From: Nemopilema nomurai
Lineage: Eukaryota > Cnidaria > Scyphozoa > Rhizostomeae > Rhizostomatidae
Reading direction: 5' to 3'
DNA: 64,000 nucleotides
Assembly (NCBI GenBank): GCA_003864495.1
Contig: ML133455.1
Span: forward strand, 558,001 to 622,000
A program made the position numbers and the translations under genes. The notes under the pieces are model-generated. The model saw only the letters and a list, made by a program, of their open reading frames with translations. It was not told the origin of the DNA and made no database searches. Shown here piece after piece: positions 11,521 through 24,277 of this stretch (position 1 is its first letter; every line of letters starts with the position of its first letter).

Positions 11521-13442
11521 GGAAGATAATATTTTGAATGGGCAACCTACCTTGCGAAGCCAGCTTTGAGTGTAGCATTGATCTTAAACAAGAAAACTTC
11601 AATGTGCAAACTGGATTCAGCCAGTGCCACAACTTCCCACTCCTGGAAAACACGCTGCAGAGGCAAATCTAGTAAAAATTGATTAAAGTATAGAGCTAGA
11701 TTCAATAGATAAGTGCTCAATACAAATACAATTGAACTCACTTAGTCTGCCATGTGAGTGCATTGGCTGTATCGTAAATAACGTTTTTACGTCCAGACCA
11801 ACGCATGAGCATTTAGTTCGACATTCAGCCAGCGAAGGGGTAATCTCGGATTCTACAATCATACGTGAGTAGCTAAGCCATTGGTAGTCAAAAGCTGTGC
11901 CATCCCAACTGGCTTCGTACTTCAAAGTGTTCAGTTGCCTAATTGCTTGGTCGGATCCGAAAGTCGCATACCCAGCTCGGGGTAAATAGTGACGTCATAA
12001 GGAATCCGAGGCAGTGTTGAACATTGCTTGGGCTGCCCTGTGTACTGTTTGTTATGCTTTTAATATGCTAAGCAGATTGGGCTATTGCGTGGACTCGAAA
12101 GAGTATGAAAACGAAGCTTCTAACTACATGAAATTTTATGATATGAGCAGAACACAGCGGTGCAGTATAAAATTATCTAGTGTGCTGGCCATTGGTGGAC
12201 TGGCAAGCTAGATTTTCCAAGAAAGAAGCATTAGAGAAGTGTTTTGGTACTGACTGCGCATCAAGAACAGAGTCTTCGAAGAACACGACCATGCTGGTCG
12301 ATAGTTTGGTATTCTTTTAAATAGATATCAGGATCAAGGCTAATTTTGCAAGAAAAATATTGCCTTCTAATCTAGTCAGGTTTAATGTTAGTTATAAGTT
12401 CATTCCTCGATCGTTTTTCGAGAATGCCAACAAAGAATTCAAGACAGAGTAGCCAACTAACCTTTTAATTTGACACGGAAAGAATTACGATCGTTTACAA
12501 ATCAGTTCTGAAAATAAAATTACAGCTACTAGGTAGAATGTTGACAAAGCATCAAATGACAAAAAATAGTCTTCAATAACGTCTGTCAAAAGGTCAATGT
12601 AAAGGCAATGACATGCTAAGGCTAGAAAACGCAGGTGAAAATGACCCTAATCAAAATCATGCATCTAATCGAGGCTGCGTTGCCATGACTACAGAGTTTG
12701 TTACCACTTCTGAATGGCAGTCGCTGAAAACAGATACTGCTTGCGTCACGTGTTGAGACTCTGACCTCGGTTTCGCGCTATAGTGTATAACCCCAACGTG
12801 CTAAATGTAATCGAGTATTATAGATTCTCCTCGTACGCCCTAAAAGCCACAAGGTATGACTAACATTATAAAGGTAAATATAGCAGTGCTAAGAAAACTA
12901 TTAAACCGCAAATGGGAAACGTCTATACAAGCAGTGCTTTATACATCAAAATTGTACGCACCGAGGCATCGTTGCTGGAGATGGGGAGAGGGGGTAGCAC
13001 CAGGATGCAACAGAGAAGATTTGTACTTCCGAGAACAGAAAATATTGTACCATGCCCCGGATTTCTCGTCTGTTTACTGTAGAACGGGAGCGAGTAAGGC
13101 TCTGTAGTCCTTTCGCTTGCCTCCGTCGCGTCTTGGCTTTTGTAAACCTAAGCGTACTTAAATACAACTAACTAAATCGAAGCACAAAGGCTCGAAGACA
13201 CTGTTTCTACCTGACTCAGTGTAAAATCAATACTTATCTACAAAGTTCGAGAATTCACAAATGGCTGCCGATAATAAGCCAAAATTAAAGTAAGACCTTT
13301 TCGTTCGTAATGTTGGTGCGCTTTAAGTCGTCGAGATAGATGCAGGCAAAAACCCAAGTGTATTTATCCTATATGAATTCCGCTGTTATCGTGTGGGGGA
13401 GATTACACTGTGTATACAAAGTTGCTTTGGTCGCTTCATACC
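11521..13442. other. Gap between LINE relic and vWA gene
   Basis: No recognisable gene. If the last visible vWA exon is spliced onward rather than ending at its TAA, a terminal exon would lie here on the minus strand, but I could not identify one. I saw no minus-strand AATAAA close behind the stop either. Confidence 0.4.
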
Positions 13443-16400
13443 TTACAAGATTAAGACCTTGATGGCGGTGAAGACGTAGACTGGATTCTTGACCCCTCGC
13501 ACAGAGACGACAAGCTGGTCGACTTTCCCCTTGTAATATGCGCCCTTTGGTGCGTAGTACTGTAGCCTAAAGTACCCTCTTCGGCGTATTCTTCGGCTGT
13601 TTTGACCCAGAACCGGGGTGCCATACTTTGCAATGCAGTCAAACTTGAAGACGGCAGAGGGGCCGCGGTTGAGGACTTCGAAGAGCAGCAGAATCTTCTT
13701 GCCATTGATCACCGTGTAATCCCTATCGCCAAACACGGCGCGCACCATAATCGGTTGCGCTCTGACGGTCTTCTCCGACAACCTCTGGAACGCGTAGCCC
13801 TCGACTGTCCTGCCTCGGATTCTAATTTTGAATGTCTCAGTGAAGGACGGAAATGTCGTGTTGAAGATGGTCGTGCCGGATTCGTGAGTGAGCCTGAGGC
13901 CGCCGCGTAACTTGGACCCGTCTTCCCGGAGTAGATCAACTGTCAAAGTGTTTGGCTTGATGTTCTCCATTCCAGTGAGAGACAGATACAGATGCACATC
14001 ATCTCCTGCAAAAAGGACATATACAAAGAGTAAAGCAAAAGTCTCCCATTGACCAAGGACGTGCGATTCTCTAACTGACAGCACATTCGCGGTCGGCTCC
14101 AATATGTTCCGATGTCAAATGAGGTTTCCTTAGCAAGGGCGTAAGCAATAAAGGCAGCATATGCCGATCAGAGTATATGATTGACCAGACAAGAACATCG
14201 ACAAGAAATAAAGCAATTTGGTCATTGATGCTCAAGCCTATGCTGTACCAGTAATCATTTGTCGTGTATCATCAACTAAAGAAGAATTTAATGAGATTCA
14301 AAAGCAAATCGAAATGTCTCTAAATGGGAGTCTCACCGAGCAAAGGATGCGACACTGGAATCAGGGTATTCCTGCGCACGAACTGATGGAAAAAGATGAA
14401 TCCGAATTGGATGAGCTTTCTTGACAGCGCCCTGGCGATGTAGTCGTGTACCCCCGTCTCAGGTGGGAAGTAGAGCGTCCACATTCCGGGGACAGGCGAC
14501 GTCACCTCGTACACTTTGGCCCTGGACAGGGTTACGTTGGTGTCCTGGTAGATCCCGGACGGGTCTCTCAGCGAGACGAGCTTGGCAGTGTCGTTATTCT
14601 GGACTGTGACAGAAACAACCAGCCGTCCCACTGTATTGTCAACGGGAATGACGTATTGCTTGGGGTAGGGGATGGCCCGCACGACCCGCTTGAATATGGG
14701 CTTGGCAATAGGCCGGCTGTTGGCACTCGATATGACTGTCGAGCTCAACAGACTGTTGCGCACCAGCAGCGAGAGCTTCCGCAGCTCCGACGTGTCGGTC
14801 AGCGCGAACACCTGGCCGGACGTGAACGAGGCCACGTCGTGGAACTCCTTAATGTCGATGTTCATGCCGCAACTCTCGGTCTTGCCGAAGAAGTTTATTG
14901 TCGATCCAGAGGAGTAGGCGGCCACCTTCACGGCATTGATGTTGTCCACGGTTGCGTCCTTGGCGTTTGCGTCGGTGAAGACGAACATTGGCGACCCGAA
15001 GCGAGGGCCTGCGTTCAGCGCTTCCAGCATGCCGGTGAACGTGAGCTCGGGACAGTCGCCGCCTCCGTGCGCGTTTAGGCCGTCGATCGCCTCAACGAAA
15101 TCTTCCCGTTGCGACTGGTTTTTGTACGTTATCGGGCCATAGCCTTTGAAAGTCAAAAGCCAGCGAATTAATGACTATCGCCAATGAAGCACTATCTAAC
15201 ACCTGATTCACAATTCACTAGCGAGAAGGCAATGGCCAAAATAAAAACTAGGCGTTAAAAACATTGCCGAAAGTCTTTGAACAGAAGATTATGCTCTGGA
15301 AATTTCCCTCAATGTAACTCAACGTAAATGTAATGGAAATGAGAGGCTATTAGACTAAAGACGGAGAGAGGCTATGAGACTAAAGACGGAGAGAGGCTAT
15401 GAGACTAAAGACAGAGAGAGGCTATTAGACTATAGACAAGGAGAGGCTATGAGACTAAAGACAGAGAGAGGCTATGAGACTAAAGACAGAGAGAGGCTAT
15501 GAGACTAAAGACAGAGAGAGGCTATGAGACTAAAGACAAGGAGAGGCTATGAGACTAAAGACAGAGAGAGGCTAATGGCCAATGGAAGAAACTTAAATTT
15601 CGTTTGCTCTAAAGTGCCGCTCAGTAATATCTTCCTCTTGCCGATTCAATATAGCGTAATTTGATAATCATAAAAAATCGAAACAGACTTTTTGCATGCA
15701 TTAAACTAAAGAGTTCATTCTGTTCTTAGAATTTATCGACAAAACAAAATGCTACAATAGTAATATGAAATAAATAAATCACACATAAATAGTATTGGCA
15801 TTGTTCATCAAAAACTGCAATAAAACAACTAGTTGTACGACTTTAAACTGAAATAAAATATTAAAATTGTCCCAATTTAACAATTACTGATTTTTTCTTA
15901 GATTGTTTTCAAAACCCATTGCCTAGCATGCAAACTCTTGCAAACATACTTCAATCAATAAAGATAGCATGTAAGATTTTAGAATGCAGAAACGATTAAG
16001 CAAGTATGACATTCTTTGTAAACCACAATCTGATAGCAACTTCAACACCTAAACCTCTTACCTGGGTCTCCAAACGGTGACAGAATGTAGTCGACATCAA
16101 ATTCACGGGTCTCGCTTATAATTCTCTTTGCGATGGCTTTGGCTGCAAGTATTTCGTCCTTCATACTACCAGTCGTATCAATAACAAACATCAGGGTAGC
16201 ATCGCCTCGTTTGGCAAAGACTTCTTCGAATGTGTCGCTTCCGATTTCCGCCTTAATCTTCTCCAAATATTTTGTAGCAGCTTTCTGGACTGCCACAGGT
16301 TTCAACCCAAGATTAAGCTTGTTCTGCGGAAAAATAGCAAACAATTGATCTATTTCATCATCCAAGTGTATGATTTTATAGCACAAAGGGTATGACGCAG

Positions 16401-19400
16401 ACAGAGTCAAGAAAAAATAACGGTTGCACGGTCACTGACAGGAGGAAGGTCCGTGAAAGAAGCTCCCTTGACACACCTAAGCCACGCCCACTTTCTATTG
16501 TTTTTTTAGGAAGGTTTGCCTCTTAGGCTGTTTTTGTCTGGAGGAACGTTTCTGGACACAGGATGGAAAATGGACCAGTACGTTTAATCGATGGCAATTG
16601 TAAGGCTACGATTCAAACTGAAAGAAGTCAAACTAACATATCTGGTAATAATTACTCATTGAAACTCTTAATTTCAGCTCCACAAACGCTATGATAGTCT
16701 CAGCTGTAGCAAAGACGTTCAAAAATATTAATTGCAACATTAAAGCAAGAAATCTTTACTCTATTGTTTCAGAAAAATATCTTCACGAAGATAAATCGTA
16801 CAGAAAGCATTTCAAAATACACGTGCAGCCCTAATGTTAGAAAAGAATACCTTCATGAATGCAAAGAGTGATTTCCCGAAGGTCATTCTTGCAAAGTCGA
16901 TGTCTCCACCACGCCCAGCTGTTTTGATGAAGTGCAGCAGCTCCTTCTGCCGCTGCTCAGGAGTGAGCGCAAGGGCTCTTGGGTTTCGACTGACCATTTC
17001 ATCTGTCACCGCCCGTTGAATCTGGTAGATCACGCTGTAGAACTTGGCTGCAGAAAGAGAAACACGATTATCAGTATGATGGCTACAATTACCGGCCTAC
17101 TTTGCTTTAGAGGAAAAAGAATTGCGTTCAGATCTCTTAGGATGAAATCTTAAAGGTGTTGAAATATTTATTAACAGAGATATATAGAAGAAAATAATAT
17201 AAACATCTGGAAGCTGGAGGACAAAGTGCTGTGCAGAGCGATAGTCAATAGAAAATGACTATAGTCAGTTGTGTTTACAGGTCATAAACAGATGCGGCAA
17301 ATGCCTGCTTGGGTAATGTTTCAACAGCCAAGAACAGACAAGCCAGCTGCTTAGAATGCATTGATGCATTGAAAATGACAAAATTGTTACTTAGAATTAT
17401 TTACAAAAATAGTTTAGGGTCTGTGAAGATCAATCAAGAAACAACAGACGAATTGAAATAAAGTCCTCAACACTTGTTTCATTTTGAACATTAATAGCTT
17501 TGTAGCTCAATTAAAAGCTAAGTGGCACCATTTGATATTCTAAAAATGGATTGCCAGAATGATAAATAGATTTCAACTGCGGATAGTTAATGAAACACTT
17601 GACAATTTCAAGACAGTTGAAAAAGACATAACGGTTGAAGTGTCAATCAGTCAACCGCTTCTTGGTTGAAGGAGAAAACGGGTTTGGTTCCTCAAAGCAG
17701 CCAGGGTTATAGACAGCGGGATGGTAATAGAGTCATCCGACCAAAGATTCGGTTATTAGAAGAATCGAATTATGGGTACGACTTTTCGAAGCCACAACGC
17801 TAGCTAGAAGCCATGTCTTTATCACGTGGGCACGTGACCCATGATGAAGGAGGCTCAAGCCATTCATTACAGCCGGCAGTGTTCGTTCCTAGCAGCACGG
17901 CAAGCTCGAGTTGCCATGGAGGTCTTTCAGGTTGCCATGGAGAAGGCCTCATTATCATACAGTCATTGGCATACATAGCGAGGTTTGCGAGACATAATTT
18001 GGCTTTCGCAGTTCCCGAGGTATTTCTTACAATGTTGTTCAGTGACTTGAAACAAGATATGGATTCTAGAACTGAGACAGAGCAAGCTCGAGTTCCTACC
18101 TGCAATAAATGAATAAAGTATCTAATGAAAACTTGATAAAAAATAGCTAATAAAAGTTGACCCATGTGTAAACCATCAGTCTTAACCTAGGCCAGCCACC
18201 GTCTGATTCATCGAATGTAATTTCATTTCTAAAACACATTCCCCATTGAAGACGCTGCCATTAGCAGCATTGGATCTGGCGATGGTAACTGGTATAATTC
18301 TCGTCGATAAATGGCAGGGAGTCGAAGCAGGGAACCCGAAATAGGGGGGCAAATACCCTCCCAGCATTTACCCGGCAGTTCAGCCATTTAACGTAGCCTT
18401 TGAATGAAAATGTTGTCTTTATTTTCTTTCTTCATTCGACCCTAGATAATACTTCGACCACAAATTCTGGCAACCTTAATTTGCGGACAATAAGCAAAAT
18501 GAAAATGAATGCGCTCTCCAGTCCCAACAAGAGACTAAAGATTGGGAAGCAAGCAAAAATATGCTTGAAACCTAAATAGTATAATATTATAATGATTATA
18601 ACATTATACCCTAGTATTCCACTTCTCTATCTAAAGCTAACAGTATTACCAGGATTATGATGAATACGCTGGTAAGAATTTCTGTGATGATGATTATGTT
18701 GAAAAAGATGGCTTTTTGAAAACACTTATGTCCTTAAATCTAGGCGCTCCTGTAGAGAGTGATCTTATTACACTTTACTGCAGCTGTTGATTCAAGAAAC
18801 ATGCTTATCATCCTCGTAATTTTAATAATGTCTTACAGGATAATGTGAATAACGAATCACAATGAAGGCATAGTCCCTATAAAAGCTTTCTGGAACCTAG
18901 ACCAAGCCTTTCAAATATGCCTATTCAAACTGGGATTGTTCTAAAGGCTTGGCTGCCCCAGACACGGCGAGATTAACTCAGGGGCAAATAACTCAAAGAC
19001 CGATAGTCGAAACGATATCACCAAGATGAAACGTATTGGGATGAATCTGTCTTCAACAAGCAAAAAATACTCACAAACAATCGATGCTATTCAATGTTGT
19101 AATTAACTCACTCTGAAAGCTAATCCAGTGGAAGGTGCCGTATATCTCGATACTCCAGAAGAGATTCGTGCTGACTTAAATTCATTCTTATTTATTTGAT
19201 TTGATGACAGGCTGAAGCGTGTACGATTTCATCAAAGAGCTTGGGCTTTTTGGAGGCTTACCAACCAAGTGCCCTCTGATCAAAGGGGATCTTTGAATGA
19301 GAATGGGAGATACAACGGATAATTTTTGATCAAGTATACCCTGTATATTGTTGGAAACGCTCATGATTAGAAACGAAGGCATCACTGATAATGGAACGAT

Positions 19401-21880
19401 ATCAATCGAAATTGAGCAGGACGTCCAGAGACTAGAAAACATGGAGACCCACGGATAATGACCATGAGGGAGTCATCTACAAGCTTATCTCAGTTCGGTG
19501 TCATTGTTTTAGAGAACTGGCCAGATGAAACACTCGTTGACTTCGATATCTTCCAAGAACCTTCCAAAAGCACCCTTCTCTCTACCTATATATGCAGACA
19601 ATACATCTGTCTGACTTGGTTTGACGCCTTAGAAAGTCGTCAAGACTTTTCATCATTCTTAGCCAGTTTAAGAAACAAGCAAGAAACGGAAAAAATCGTT
19701 CACTGGATGTAATCTGCGCTTTTTATTTTGTGTTTTAATTTTTGTGTTTGTTCTTTTGTTTTTTTTTCAGTTTCGTACAGTTGCTCACAAAACACAAAAC
19801 CATAGGCTTTTGTCGGCAAAGTAAGCACGGATTCGAGTAAAATTTGCAGGGCATGTGCCAATGTGCACGATTGCCCAAGGCTGTCACTCGAACTAGAAAT
19901 AGCGACAAATGGACGACGACTCTGATAGGCTCTTGGTTTTATGAACAAACGAAAGAGAGCACTAACTGAGTCAAAGAAGTTTGCCCAGAGTTGAAAATTT
20001 CCAGCGGAGTCTTTACCCTGGCAATTTCAAAGGAAACTTAAAGCCCTTCTAAGCGCCAAACGCACTGAAATAATTACAGGATTCATCGGCAGCAAAATGA
20101 AAGCTCACCATGCATTCAACATTCTAAAAAGTTTTCGTTTAAGCCTATAGTATAGTATCAAAGTTCAAAGAGAGACAAAATGTAAGTTAATGGTCGACGA
20201 CAGAAAGCGATGGGTGAGAACCGCTTGCAGGTCCCTCGTTGCCCTATTCGCCATGTCAGGATGTCTAGTTCGTTCTGTCAAAGCCACGATCATGTCTTAC
20301 CACATCGTAATAACCTAATAAGCACGAACTGATTAATTGAATCTAGAACACGTTGGCGATTTGGTTGAAGGGGTCTCCCTGTCTGATTCAAAGGAGGTGT
20401 ACATAGCAAACTGAGTTAAGGCTTTAACTGATTTGAGAAAATAAACATAGCTTGGAACACTGATTGTAAATGAAGGTACTTCCTTTTTATCATGATAAGT
20501 ACAAAAGGAGAATACTGGAAACTGGAGTTCTTTATAGTCAGAACAAAAACGGACAAAAGTGCCAAAAAGCTATGCTGATAAGTTGTAAAAAAGTTTTATA
20601 ACAAGGAACAAAATTGATATAATACCATGGGATTTTGACAAGATCAGCCGTTATAGAATTCCTTAATGCTTTTCAATTTATGAAAAAAGCCCTGCAAGTG
20701 TTTATACTTAGAAGCAAAGTATAGAATGACATTGAAAAGAGATTCAATCAGCTCAACAAATCAAATCTCCTTTTAATTTGTTTTGCAGATTTTGCAAGAA
20801 TTTTTTGCGCTTCTGCAAAAACAGTCAGAAATCGCGAGGTCTGGCCATCGCATTGCAGACTGCGATGATATCTGGAACTTTGCTGCCACATGAATGCCAG
20901 TTGTTACCCCCATTTTAGAGTGAATCGGGCGTACTGTACCAAAGTATTTTGATTCAAATTTTCATCCCACCATGGCTTGTGCCATCAAATTGTTTATGGG
21001 CAAGAATGTTCTAATTAAAAGAGTCCTGCCTTCTTAAACAACCACAACGAAAAGACTTAAATGTGTTTAGTCCGTATACAGTTGGCATAATGTGGTTTCA
21101 CTTAGAAATAACGCTAAAGGAAGGTGAATATATTGGTGGAGCCAAGCATAAGAAAATCATCGTCAGCATTAGAGTCTTTTATACTAATTTGTGCTGAGAG
21201 AACTGATGATCAAGTTTAGATATCTCTTTTTTCGTACAAGAAATCAAAGCCGAAATCCGCTTGCAAACACGTCAATCCGACTTGCAAATATCAATTATGC
21301 CCATGCACCATGCGATATGGTCATGAATCTGAGATGGGAAGACCTTCTATTACAGATTACAAGCTATGATTTTGCATTACAAGATGCTGACTATAGCTTT
21401 GTGTGCAGTTCACTTAGAAACAGACAGTGTGCAGTATAGCATTTTCGAAACACCCGAAACTCTCTTGCTTTTAGAGAATAAAAGTTAACATATAACAAAC
21501 AGTGGACCAACAGCAGAATCAATCTATTCAGAATGAACAGTAACAACAGTTTTCTTTTCCCAAAGAGCTTGCAGCAAAACTTGCATTAGAACACGAAACA
21601 GCATAACACATTATAGCCATTGCTTCAACTCCCATTCGGCTCACGAGGGAGCTGAATAGACAAAAATCAATAAGGAACAGAAAAGCAACAAATTACCTGG
21701 GGGCTCTTCCCCAAAATTAGCATCCTTGTAATATTTGACTAACACATTCCAAACAAGCTGTATGGTTTTGCCAATGTCGATAATTTGTTCCCTTTGTGCG
21801 GCAGTTTTCCTGCTGCACGCCGCGCAGAGCAACAGAACAAGCCAAATGGTGCAAAGGAGCTTCATCCTCGAAGCGGACAA
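13443..21880 (-). CDS. Secreted von Willebrand A-domain protein, five exons (promoter A form)
   Basis: Exons 21880-21697, 17047-16851, 16323-16062, 15143-14337 and 14005-13443 join in phase (donors GTAATT, GTATTC, GTAAGA, GTGAGA), giving 670 residues if the TAA at 13443-13445 is used. Order: signal peptide (KLLCTIWLVLLLCAAC), a helical N-terminal module with TPEQRQKELLHFIKTAGRG, then a vWA domain with MIDAS motif FVIDTTGSMKDE (D-x-T-x-S), HGGGDCPELTFTG, FVFTDANAKD and FTSGQVFALTD, and finally beta-rich repeats. The MIDAS sequence and the GGGDCPE and SGQVF blocks resemble the vWA domains of hemicentin and VWA7, so the protein is probably a metal-binding extracellular adhesion or matrix protein. 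VWA7 is the nearest family I can suggest, without certainty. Translation may start at Met1 or Met6. The final TTGTAAGG is both a stop and a possible donor, so the C-terminus is uncertain. Confidence 0.9.
15341..15574. repeat. 25-bp tandem repeat, about 9.4 copies
   Basis: The unit is GAGAGGCTATGAGACTAAAG plus a five-base tail (ACAGA, ACGGA or ACAAG). Nine full units are followed by a partial tenth. It lies in the vWA intron between the exons at 15143 and 16062, about 200 bp upstream of the exon that completes the vWA domain. Confidence 0.95.
17048..21696 (-). other. Intron 1 of the vWA gene (promoter A form)
   Basis: About 4.6 kb between first exon A and the common second exon. Several ORFs of 60-120 codons occur, but none resembles a protein I recognise. 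An extra vWA-gene exon here is not needed, since phases already match across the gap. Confidence 0.5.
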
Positions 21881-21925
21881 GTAGCGGAGCTTTTTACCAG
21901 CGACTATTCCTTTATTGGCCTCTCG

Positions 21926-21934
21926 GTTTTATGC
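21926..21934 (-). promoter_or_regulatory. TATA-like element for vWA first exon A
   Basis: The minus strand reads GCATAAAAC about 50 bp upstream of the ATG at 21880. It is a weaker TATA match than that of exon B. The start site would fall close to 21900, so the second in-frame ATG (21865) could be favoured if the leader is very short. Confidence 0.35.
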
Positions 21935-23741
21935 CGTGGCTATTTACTCGGACGCAATGGTCGCCACTCGCTAGTTTGTTCAGCTGATTAGGAGATTGGA
22001 CGCCTGAACAACTGGATATCGAGTTCATAGGTCGTGGTGTTAAATCCAGAAGGGAGGAGCTTATGACGATACGATGGCCTCAAATATGTGGCTAGCCTCT
22101 TCTTCAGTGGAAGTGACAGCGGCCGTTCCCGTGCGTGCGTTAGCCAGTGCTACGTGAAATGCCTGCTCAACATAGCTGCTCACAGTTGCAAAAACTAAGA
22201 GGAGCTAAGCTATCGAAAGGTACCGAAATCGATTTGACTAAGGGTTGAAACATCAGCATTCAGACTTGCATAGCAACTATTAGCCTTGTGTTGCGAATAT
22301 ACAGCTTCGACTTGTATGCAAGAAAAAGCGTTCACTGCCACAAGAATAATCATGGTGTAGCGAGGTCTCTTGATTTCTCGCTCGGTATAACGTTGGAGAA
22401 CAGGTATACATGCTTAGAGACAGTGATTCAGTTATCTGATTGTCAGCATAGAGGCATCACGTCCACTGTCAAAGTAACACAAATGCAACTTAAGCAACGT
22501 GGAAGTAATGATAGCAGATTGATTAAGCAATTGGCTTTGATGGGTTGCATTTAAAGATAAATGGTGTGGGCTATAAAAAAAATAATTTAAAAAAAAAATC
22601 GAAAGACGGGTGAGATTGTTTGTACAGCCACGGTAAAACACCCAGCTCAATATTGTGAGTCTGCCATTGAGAAAAGAAGACGCTCGAAATGGGTGAGTGG
22701 TTAGTTCATCAGGTCTAAGAAGGAGAGGGGAATAAATGAGGTCTAGAAAAGTCGTTGGCTGTGCAGAGATTTCATGGTTCACACATCTTGCGACGTCATG
22801 GTTGCTACGTGAGATTTAGTTCACTGGGCGTTGCTGTACAAAAGGCTTGCTTATAAGTGTCCATCGACACCCATCAAAGTTGTCACTCTTTGAAAATCGC
22901 ACCAATCATTTTGAATGCATAAAAACTCTCGCCCATACATGCTTTGAAAATAAAATGGAACTTAGCTGATTTGGTGGTCGGAAGGGCGGGAACCGTGAGA
23001 AAAATCATATGAAAGAATGCGTTACGCCCTTATCAAGAAGTTAAGATTTTCTGGTTTCATAGGGGAAGAGCTATGTGCCTAAGTCATTGAACTATAAGGA
23101 CCCAGAAGCATAGAAATAGGGAAAGAAACTTTGCAGATTGAAATCTGAGGGAAAAAGATCTGAGCTGTCTCAAATACTTGCTACAAATGCACGATGGTGT
23201 CGACTGGTATGGGCTTGCTCCGGGTTGCTCGCATTTTTGCCACTTTGTGCCACTCGAGATTGGCCCACCATGCAGCGCGATTTGGGTGGCCGCATGCAAG
23301 CCCCGTATGAAGATATCAAAGATTTAATCAAGTTTTTTGTGGTTCAAAACGAATTAGGGAAAATGAGATCATATTGAAATTAGAGATAAATTTCTGTCAA
23401 ATATTATCTGCGAAGGAGTTTTACAATGTACGTATCGTTTGTGGGCCAAGCAATTGGGGCAAACAATGCAAAGATTCGTTGAGGTGATACTTGACTATCT
23501 GGAATATTGAGATGATCCGATTGAATTAAGTGTTTTGACTCGTGATTTATGGGATTTGAACACCAATGTTGACTATCAATTGGCTGGTATGATATAGATA
23601 AAAAAGCTAATAGTGTGCAGGCCACATTTAAATGCCATGAGCCTGATAAAAAGGACAATAGATGTCGACACAGCTCCAACAACTGGTCATTTACAACAAA
23701 TCATGGCACGATTACGGATGGGCAAAGGACGCAGCAGTACA

Positions 23742-24277
23742 TAGTAGTTCATGACCAACTGGCCAGGAAGATCTTGTTATTTGGAGATCACCAAGTTAAA
23801 TTGGTAATGTTACTAAGATAGAAGTTTATGACCAACTGCCCAGGAAGACCTTGTGATTTTGAGATCACCAAGTTAAATTGGTAATGTTACCAAGATAGTA
23901 GTTCATGACCAACTGGCCAGGAAGACCTTGTGATTTGGAGATCACCAAGTTAAATTGGTAATGTTACCAAGATAGTAGTTCATGACCAACTGTCCAGGAA
24001 GATCTTGTCATTTGGAGATCACCAAGTTAAATTGGTAATGTTACCAAGATAGTAGTTCATGACCAACTGTCCAGGAAGATCTTGTCATTTGGAGATCACC
24101 AAGTTAAATTGGTAATGTTACTAAGATAGAAGTTTATGACCAACTGGCCAGGAAGATCTTGCCATTTGGAGATCACCAAGTTAAATTGGTAATGTTACCA
24201 AGATAGTAGTTCATGACCAACTGTCCAGGAAGATCTTGTCATTTGGAGATCACCAAGTTAAATTGGTAATGTTACCA
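23742..24277. repeat. 77-bp tandem repeat, seven copies
   Basis: The anchor GACCAACTG recurs at 23753, 23830, 23907, 23984, 24061, 24138 and 24215, exactly 77 bp apart. Each unit contains the near-palindrome TTGGTAATGTTACCAA and a GGAGATCACCAAG block. Copies differ by a few substitutions (GGCCAGG or GTCCAGG; CTAAGATAGAAGTTTAT or CCAAGATAGTAGTTCAT) and no indels, indicating fairly recent expansion. Confidence 0.95.

Noticed and set aside
13602..15142. Plus-strand ORFs at 13602-13910, 14446-15078, 14672-14917 and 14936-15142
   Set aside because: They are antisense shadows of the vWA exons, whose minus-strand frame has clear domain motifs and splice sites.
15341..15574. CRISPR-like array (also considered for 23742-24277, 30167-30558 and 59274-61757)
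   Set aside because: Units abut directly with no unique spacers and the context is eukaryotic; these are tandem repeats.
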